A stretch of DNA of 34,737 nucleotides, taken from the NCBI GenBank assembly GCA_003427395.1, contig BFEA01001273.1:16113-50849 (forward strand). The letters run 5' to 3'. This DNA is from Chara braunii. Taxonomy: Eukaryota; Streptophyta; Charophyceae; Charales; Characeae. Positions 28,110 through 34,737 of the stretch are shown in pieces. Numbering within the stretch: position 1 is the first letter of the stretch; every line of letters begins with the position of its first letter. The position numbers and the translations under genes are program-made. The notes beneath the pieces were generated by a model. It saw nothing but the letters and a program-made list of their open reading frames with translations. It did no database searches and was not told where the DNA came from.

Positions 28110-29165
28110 GGATCGAAAGTAAGGCGGCACCACAGAGCTGCCCGCGATTCGGTTTCTTTCTTCTATGAATCTACTTGGAGTAACGACAAGATACATCAGC
28201 AAGCGAAAGAGGAGAAAGCAAGGAAGGGGAAAGTGATGGGAGAAAAGAAGTAACGAAGGAGGAAGCGCGGGGTGGTTGGTAACAGCGGCTCACGAACAGG
28301 AAGCCGATCAGCAGAAAGTTGCCGCCTGGTGATCATGTTGCTTGTCATGGCCGCCTCGATCGTGATCTTCATCAAGGCAGTCATCACTTTTGTATCTTCG
28401 TCGTCATGACCGAGGTGTTCATCAGCATCGCTGTGTTGAATCAGCAACGCCATGCTCTCTCTGATCTCGAGGTGGTATACGACGGGATCGTCAGGATAGT
28501 CGTCGTCAGGTGCGTTTGCGGGAATTGTACCCGTCGAGGCGCAGCGCGTGGATCCGGTCCGATTCGTTGAAGGTAATGACTATGTGGCTGCTCGCAGCGG
28601 CCTTCGCGTCGTCATCTTGATGGTGGAAGTCGTCTTCATGATGATGCGCGACATCTAGCTCATCGTATAATTACGAAAATTGAACGAACCTGGTCGAGAT
28701 TTCGGGCCAAGCGCATTGAAACGGCGAGTAGAGAGAGAGAGAGAGAAAGAGACAAAAGAAGGGACTGAGTGCTTACCTAGGAAGGAAGGGCGAGGTGAGC
28801 TACGATGCCAAGCCACGTGTTAGATTTCAACGGGCAGGGCTGGCAAGGCACCTGCCCCGGTTCTAACAGAAGACTGATTCTCATTTCGAAAAATGGCGGC
28901 CGAGACCGTGGTTGTTGCGTCGCCGTGGTCGTGGGCAGGACCCCGTTGCCCGTAACCAGTGGTCATTGCCCTGTTGTCCGTCGGACGCTGCCTGCGTCGT
29001 GATCGAGGTCGTGCTTGCTGCCCTCCGCATGACTGTGAGCGGCTGGTGGAAGTCGTGGTTGGTCCGCATCTGAACTTGGGCGCAACTGAGGTTAGGTGCA
29101 TCTAGATTGAAGTTGTTGGCAGGGAGTAGAGCAATAGAAAAGGGGAGTAGCGTACTTACCTGGCG
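27862..29165 (-). other. Possible spliced minus-strand transcript with repeated modules
   Basis: On the minus strand, AGGTAAG-type donor sites lie at 29161-29155, 28778-28772 and 28087-28081 (and its artefactual duplicate at 27915-27909). Pyrimidine-rich stretches (tctctctct) follow, and possible acceptors end in TAG near 29102 and 27867/28039. The block near 28846-28893 resembles 27986-28026, both with aaggcac/atct..gttctaac/gcgaaga, so a module may be repeated. No continuous protein could be assembled by eye and no family is recognised. It could also be purine-rich chance sequence. Confidence 0.25.
27938..27975. other. Nextera mate-pair junction adapter (artefact)
   Basis: CTGTCTCTTATACACATCT (27938-27956) is followed directly by its reverse complement (27957-27975). 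This is the Tn5 mosaic end in the head-to-head form used as the junction in Nextera mate-pair libraries. Translated, it gives SYTHLDVYKRQ, a known contaminant signature in predicted protein databases. Any gene model covering it is unreliable. Confidence 0.98.
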
Positions 29166-30590
29166 GAAGTGTGCTCGCGGTTATGAACACCTCGATGTAG
29201 ACTATTTTGCTGCGGGGTGTGTGAATCTGGTCGGATTACCGACCAAGTGCGTTAGTGAAAAGGCAGGTTTGGTAAGGGTGCATGGCCGTTCTTGACTGGG
29301 GTTGCGGTCTGCTGAGAGGAGGATTTTGCCAATTTTCGGCGGTGGTCTGCATGGCCAATATCTGCATCCAGTTCGGTTGTTGCTGACATTTTCACTAGCG
29401 ACGGACTGCCGTTGTTGCCTCTTGGCTGCTGCTGTGCTTTTTGATGGTACGGCCGTAGTACGTTCTGCTACTGGCCATTACTACATTGCTGGCTTTACTC
29501 AGAGCGGTACAGCATGTCTTCCCTTCTCAGGCTGCTACTGCGAGTGAAGTCGGTCTTGCTGTTGGTAAGGATAGTGCTGAGGCTGGGGCGACTGATATTT
29601 TCTGGGATGGAGGACTTCTGGTGACAACAATAGACTTTAGGACGGCTGCGTTACTATTGTGCTTTCGGACGACATTGCAGTGCCAGCTTGAAGCATTACT
29701 ATTGGGTATTAGCTACTACTGCTGTGCCTTCCTACTGTGCACCGCTGCCGTTTTGCTGTGTCTTTTAGTACATTGCTGAGCGTTTGTGGCGCATTGCTAC
29801 GCACGGAGTGCGCCATTGTGCTTTTCACTAAGGCACTCACTGAGCGCTTGTACGTTGCTGAAGTATTGCCGATTCTTGCGACACCGTTCTGCGTTATATA
29901 CTACTACGGCGCCTCATTGTTGCGCACGGCTAGGCGGTATGCTCTATTCAAATGCTGCCTTTCTAGGCTGCGCAGCTACAGTTTGGTCAGAGGAGAGGCT
30001 GCTACTGTGACTTGGAGGACAGTCAGAGAGCTGGTGCCCGACATTCAGAACGGGATCTGATCAGGTTTACTGAGCTTGTTGTAGCATTTCTGTGTGCTTG
30101 CCATGGCCCGATTATTAAGCAGAGTTGTGCGCTACTATGCGTGGCTGCTTATTATTGTGGTTCAACGCGGGGTTCGTTGATTGAGTGCTGCTACATTACC
30201 TAGCTATTGCGCATGGTGGCTGTGTGCACTATCACGGATTCTCACCTACGTTCCGAAGAGGGCTACGGAGTGTGCTTTGTTCAAGCGCGGTCATCCTGAA
30301 CTGTTCGAGTACGGGTTTTTTAGAGGGAAGTAGTGCGGTTCGGAGGATGTGGTCAGGCTTGAAGGAGAGAGGTTACTACTGCGACTGAAGGAACTGTTAG
30401 GGTGCTGCTACTTGCGTCTTGGCCGTGGTTCGGCTGGCTCCACTGTATTTTTCTGGCCACCATTGCGGGGCCCTCAGGCGCGTCAAGGAAACAAGGCCCT
30501 CTCACGCGAGTCTGAGAGCAGCGCCCTTCTTGTATCTGAGAGCCTGAACATTTCTTTTTCTGCCCTTCTCAGTCTAAGTCTAGTCTGAGG
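29166..30590 (+). other. Unassigned stretch with recurring gctactgc-like motifs
   Basis: Several plus-strand frames of 60-107 codons overlap, rich in Cys, Leu, Tyr and Ala, with no domain. The DNA repeatedly uses gctgctactg, tactactgc and attgctacg, for instance near 29530, 29710, 29885, 29997 and 30370, which suggests decayed short repeats. I do not call a gene. Confidence 0.35.
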
Positions 30591-30956
30591 TTACGAGAGG
30601 AAGGCGGCAGGCGGGATTGCAACCCGTAATCCGCGCCNAGGCCTCTGTGGGAGGTTGCCCCACCGATTGCGGGAGCTCTGCCGGAGCCCAGNCGGGGTTC
30701 TGGAGGCAGGGAACTTCAGGTATATTTTNGTCTGACGCGTGTGAACCCTTCCCCTAAACTATTATTCCTTTGGACTATCTGAGAACATAATTATGAAAGG
30801 TTATTACTTTTTATTTTTGTTATGTATGTCAAGACATGCTTTGCGAAAGGTTTAAATAAACAGTTATATATGAGATATCAGATAACTCCTTGAGAGAATT
30901 CAGACAAAGGTAAATTGGGGAAGGCAGGAGGAAGGCGTTATGCATGCGTTCTGACC
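30591..30956. other. Unassigned sequence with three single Ns
   Basis: N residues lie near 30638, 30692 and 30729, within a GC-rich stretch at 30600-30720, so base calls here were conflicting. The sequence then turns AT-rich. No gene or RNA was recognised before the hairpin array. Confidence 0.4.
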
Positions 30957-32222
30957 GGGTTAACCCAAGGCTGAGCCCCTCCGGGTGGATGTGGGCTCAG
31001 TGCTATGTTTTATTAAGGTTTGCTAATCTGAATGAGTGACTCTTACGGCTGGTCTACCCGGGTGGGATAGGATCAGTCGCTGTTTTATTTGAGGGTTTCT
31101 GAACAGGAGGATGGGCACCCCGAGTGGGGAAGGCTCAGGATCCTGGTGTTTATTTTAATGAGTTGTGGTGCGTGTTTTCTTCTGAGGGAGTAACGACATA
31201 AGACTAAGCATACCCTAGGGTTAGGGCGGCTTAGCCATGAGCCATGAACTAAATGGTCAACCAGAGTATAAAACTTGATATATATACAATTTGAATTTAT
31301 ACTTCTGACAGACCGGGCGCCCCGGGTGGGGAAAGCCAGTCAGTAAGTCAGGTAGAACTAAGGAAGAGGGAAAGAGATGAAGAGTAAAACAAAGGTAACT
31401 GGGTAGACTCAACGTACCCTAGGGTTAGGGCGGTTCAGTTATATGCTCATGATAACACTAAGGAGCAGAGAGTTAGTATAAATCTGTTTTATTTTCCCTT
31501 CTAGACATGAGGCAGGATCGGAAGTTCCATTTATTGGAAAGGTCCGATCGACTGCTTAATAAGAGAAGGAAAAACATAAAGTCTGTGAAAGTATTTGTAC
31601 CCTATTTTATGTTGTATGGCTAACTAGGCCTAACCCTAGGGTTAGGGCAGCCTAGCAATAAGCTTTTGTCGTTTAAAGTAAGTTGGACGTACCCTAGGGT
31701 TAGGGCGGTCCAGCGTTTCGGAGTTTATAACTGTTCAGGCATATCAGGCACACCCTAGGATTATGGCAGTCTGAACACATTGCCTTATGTAACTTAAACT
31801 GTATAGCTAACTAGGCGTACCCTAGGGTTAGGGCGGCCTAGCGATATGCTTTTGTCGTAGATGTGCTGTGGGTTGGACGTACCCTAGAGTTAGGGCGGTC
31901 CAACTTTTTATCGTTTGTATTTATGTTCAGGCAAGCTAGACCTACCCCTGGGTAGGGATGGTCTAGAATGATGTCGTATGTAACTTTGTTTAAAGCAGAT
32001 TGGGCACACCCTACGGTTATGGCAGCCCAGTTCTATGCTATTTGTCGTCAGTTAGGCAGAAGTCAGGCGTACCCTAGGGTTAGGGTGGTCTGGTCATATG
32101 CCTTATGTGTACAGTTCATGTTATGTTGGGCATACTCTAGGGTTAGGGCAGTCCAAATGTGCGTACTTTACTTGTGTACCTAGGCAGGTCAGGCATACCC
32201 TAGGGTTAGGGCCTTGTCTGAC
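30957..32222 (+). repeat. Array of about 16 covarying two-tier hairpins
   Basis: Each unit has an outer stem of 5-8 bp, a short internal loop, an inner stem and an apical loop that is usually GGGT. Twelve core units carry ACCCTAGGGTTAGGGC inside the outer stem; four earlier ones carry a CCCCGGGTGGGG-like core. Outer arms differ between units but stay complementary, for example CTAAGC/GCTTAG, CTAGGC/GCCTAG, TTGGAC/GTCCAA and CTAGAC/GTCTAG. From 31624 units are spaced about 63 bp, and every third unit shares its spacer, giving a higher-order period near 188 bp. A palindrome GGGTTAACCC opens the array at 30957-30966. It resembles no named RNA or satellite I know. No protein frame spans it. Confidence 0.85.
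31511..31555 (+). repeat. Longer imperfect hairpin within the array
   Basis: GATCGGA (31516-31522) pairs with TCCGATC (31543-31549); inside, TTCC (31525-31528) pairs with GGAA (31536-31539); outside, GCAG (31512-31515) pairs with CTGC (31552-31555). It takes the place of a regular unit between those at 31408 and 31624, and lacks the GGGT core. Confidence 0.75.
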
Positions 32223-32602
32223 CGTATGCCATAGGAAAGGGGGACATAAAAGAGAAGGAACTAAGCGATTTAACGAACTACTTGGACTAAATTAATGTGG
32301 GATTGTGAGAGATATTTGGTTATGCATGCTTATGGACTCCCACTCTGGGGCATCTCTCTGATAGTTTAGTTGCTTTAGGTGCTCGCCGAGTGCTAGAGCT
32401 ATAGGCAAGTAGGATGGATGATGGGAGAGAAAGTTTGGGATAAGATAGGACTGACTCTACTAGGAGTTAGGATCAGTGTTATCGTACAGCCTCATCAAGA
32501 GGTCGTACAGATTGTCGCTGATTCTACCTTCCAAGTAAGTGTCAGGAGTTAGTCCCAAGTATAGCTTCGCTTTGTCTTTCTGTTTTCAGCTTTGTATAAA
32601 TC
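32223..32602. other. No gene recognised
   Basis: This spacer between the hairpin array and the next repeat holds no clear open frame, hairpin series or repeat. Confidence 0.4.
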
Positions 32603-32825
32603 TTGGCAGCCTCCTTTTTCTACGGGAAGCGCTGCCGAAATTTCTACAAATCTGAAAGATTTAGTCATTTTTGGACTCGTAGAAATTCTGGGAAGGCACT
32701 TTTCCTACGGGAAGCGTTGCCGAAATTTTGCAGAAATTAAGGAGTTAGAATATTCTCAGTTAGGAGAAATCTGGCAATCCATCCTGTTTAGGGGATATAC
32801 TGTCGAAATTTCTTACATTTTTAGA
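32603..32825 (+). repeat. Three diverged repeats of about 82 bp
   Basis: Units begin near 32603 (aatcttggcagcc), 32686 (aattctgggaaggc) and 32768 (aatctggcaatcc). They share ttttctacgggaagcgctgc or a variant of it, and end cgaaatttc or cgaaatttt. The third is the most diverged. A short frame runs across them but carries no recognised domain. Confidence 0.65.
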
Positions 32826-33391
32826 TAAACATCAGAGGTTAGTTAGGAAGGTAGGATTATATCTTGATCACTTAAGCATGACTTGGGTACTGGCATGTGC
32901 TGCATTGCAGGTCACTTTTATTCATATTGATTCAAGTCTTGACTATCTTCAAATTGATCCTACAGGGATCACCTTCTGTTATCCTTTGATAACAGGTCGG
33001 TTTCCGGCTCAACTCTAATCCACTCTTGCTATTCAACCTAAAGGCTTTAGCTCTGTGGTTTGATTTGTTTTGTTGTGTTTTTACCCGGATTTTAATTGAA
33101 TGGTCATTTAATAAAGATGATGAGTATTTTATTTTGGGAGTTGCACAAAGAGTGAGGTTTGTATGGCTAAAGCGAGGGGTGTGACCGCAGAGAATAATTG
33201 AAGTTGACCCCGTGTTGTGTGTGCTCTGTTGATGTGGATCTTTGATGTGATTGCAGGTATGTTTTGTGAGTTGAATCCAGACTTGATTTTTTTTCAATGA
33301 TTATATATATACTTTTGAAGGAAGTCGCACAGTGATTGTGAGAGTGATCGTCGCCTATCTCATAACTTTTATATCATATTTTATTGTGTCC
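32826..33391. other. AT-rich stretch, no gene recognised
   Basis: A minus-strand frame of 121 codons (32932-33297) has no recognisable motif and is rich in Lys, Asn, Thr and Ser, as expected of AT-rich DNA. I see no RNA gene or repeat copy. Confidence 0.4.
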
Positions 33392-33627
33392 GCACGACCC
33401 ATTGAGGTCGTGCACAGTGATTAAATAAGTTATGCATCGAGAGAAAAAAGAGATCCCTTCTTAGCTCTTGCTTTTTAAAATTAGCATGGTTGGACGTTGT
33501 AGTCCGTGACAGCCGTCAAAGTCAAACCCCTTGATATTTGACCGCCACGACAGCTTGGAGCTGTCTACTCAACCCCTCTGCACAGGGTGCAGAAGAGGGT
33601 GTGGTCTTCAACCGCACATGGCGGTTG
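33392..33627 (+). repeat. Cluster of four short hairpins
   Basis: Stems: GCACGACC (33392-33399) with GGTCGTGC (33406-33413); GACAGCT (33549-33555) with AGCTGTC (33559-33565); CCCTCTGCA with TGCAGAAGAGGG (about 33574-33599, with a bulge); CAACCGC (33609-33615) with GCGGTTG (33621-33627). The last three follow within 80 bp, which is unusual for chance. No common sequence links them to the array upstream. Confidence 0.6.
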
Positions 33628-33629
33628 TC

Positions 33630-34522
33630 TGGCGTCAAGAGATTACCCCTTAAAGCGCCTATCAGCCGACACTTGAGCGTCGAACGCGACCCTCGAGATT
33701 ATCAAGGGCCGCGAGGCTACGAGTACTACATAGTACCCCATCAGCGCGAGTGCTTGCGTATGCCCGCATGACTGGTTGATATGAGGAGGCCATGCGCTCG
33801 CTCGGTACTTATAAAGAAATCCAGCGCGCGATACCTATCTGATTCTTGCTGCATAGAGTTATGGGTCGGATACTGAAGGGACTAGGAGTATTGTTGTGTC
33901 GTGGTGTTGTTCGTAGTGGTTGTTTTGTGTGTGTCCATGTGTTATGCTGGTAAGTGTGAGTGTTGTGGCGTAACGCGTGGTGTGTAGGGTGCGTCCTAGT
34001 CGACCGACGCAGGGTCGCGCTTGGGACTTCAGCAGCCCCAGTGCGTCGATTCGCGTGCGGGTTCGATTTTGGGCGTTCGACCACGCGTACCCCCTATGCT
34101 ACAGCGAGCGAGAAACACCCTCGAGTGGGCCACCTCTGCAATTGCATACGAAAAACTTTCACATGTGGTTCATTAGCTCGGCGGGGATACGCCCACCTAA
34201 GGGATGGTGACAGCTCCCGCGGGTGGAGGTAAGCGGTGCCTCGCGTGACCCTGTCCTGTCGTAGGGGCTCGTGAGAGGTACGGCTGGCGCACTCGGCCGG
34301 AGCGGCAAACGCTCTCCGCGACAAGTCCTGCCAAATCCTGCGTGACGCGGCCGGGAGGGTCCCCGTGCGGGACCGATGCGCTCGACAACGCGTAATTCCC
34401 ATGTAATTCCTGAATTTGCAAAACACAAAATTCCAAAACTCGATCTGAAGGTCCTGCATATTACATTCATGAAAATACAAAAAGAGGCCTCGTCGGGCTG
34501 TTAACAAAATTCGACAAAGAGA
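33630..34522. other. No gene recognised
   Basis: CpG-rich in places (33970-34400), with overlapping frames of 77-137 codons on both strands and no recognised domain. A gggttcgatttt stretch near 34060 resembles a B box but has no D-arm upstream. Confidence 0.4.
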
Positions 34523-34550
34523 GGGGGGGGGGGGGGGGGGGGGGGGGGGG
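34523..34550 (+). repeat. Run of 28 G residues
   Basis: An uninterrupted G-tract. Its length is uncertain in short-read assembly, and G-runs can be sequencing artefacts. The remaining 187 bases to the window end show no recognised feature. Confidence 0.85.
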
Positions 34551-34737
34551 CGGAAGATAGCGCACGTCCGGAAGCTGGCGCGTCACATATGTTATGCGCA
34601 TGGGGTGCTCAAATTATGTGATGTCCTGATACCTGTCAAGATAGCCAATTTACGTGTCGGAGGAGGAAGGGCGAAGGGATGAACGAGGAACCGAGCGTAT
34701 CAGAATGGGCAGGATTTCGTGTCAGCACCAGATCGGG

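Noticed and set aside
27722-28202. Small conserved protein with SYTHLDVYKRQ
   Set aside because: The peptide is the translation of Nextera adapter sequence.
31204-32215. Interstitial telomere repeat, because of ccctagggttaggg
   Set aside because: The motif never occurs as a head-to-tail TTAGGG or TTTAGGG run. It appears once per 63-bp unit inside a hairpin, so it is part of that structure.
30957-32222. CRISPR-like array, because of regular repeats with variable spacers
   Set aside because: Spacers are related to one another every third unit, the repeats diverge, and the setting is eukaryotic with no cas genes.
34040-34080. tRNA gene suggested by gggttcgattttggg
   Set aside because: Only a B-box-like stretch is present; no A box or cloverleaf could be formed.

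Overview
The window looks like nuclear DNA of a streptophyte (land plant or charophyte alga): repeat-rich, free of bacterial-style operons, and dominated by decayed non-LTR retrotransposons whose ORF1 carries SWADIVKKP-type segments and a zinc knuckle as in plant L1 elements. I cannot name the species. Mate-pair adapter sequence, isolated Ns and long homopolymers show that it is a draft short-read assembly. I see no intact ordinary host gene.

Layout. 1-1400: a tandem repeat, a CpG-rich hairpin pair and retroposon debris. 1430-11660: a broken LINE on the minus strand (ORF1 near 11.6-9.4 kb, ORF2 near 5.3-1.5 kb), split by an inserted block at 5652-8585. 11.78-12.87 kb: spacer between two LINEs lying head to head. 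12.87-20.96 kb: a second LINE of the same family on the plus strand. It has a frameshifted ORF1, an additional 572-codon Gln-rich ORF, a 310-codon ORF, a 147-codon ORF, an endonuclease domain, no reverse transcriptase (a poly(A)-tailed insertion sits in its place), then the zinc-binding C-terminal part. 20.96-26.96 kb: low-complexity sequence, SINE-like tails and four tRNA-like segments. 27.8-28.1 kb: an assembly artefact, two identical 134-bp copies around a Nextera junction adapter. 27.7-29.2 kb: possible splice signals on the minus strand. 29.3-30.7 kb: unrecognised sequence with three Ns. 30.96-32.22 kb: a hairpin array. 32.6-34.7 kb: short repeats, more hairpins and a poly(G) tract.

The two LINE copies explain each other. 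Comparing them shows that the 147-codon ORF is a family module lying just before the endonuclease, that the minus copy is interrupted inside this module, and that the Gln-rich ORF is seen only in the plus copy.

The strongest candidate for something undescribed is the array at 30.96-32.22 kb. It has about sixteen hairpins sharing a mostly GGGT apical loop, while their outer stems differ from unit to unit and keep pairing through compensatory changes. Among twelve core units I count 64 Watson-Crick pairs, 7 G-T pairs and 1 mismatch, and all wobbles are G-T on the plus strand, none A-C. That asymmetry is what pairing in a plus-strand RNA would leave behind.
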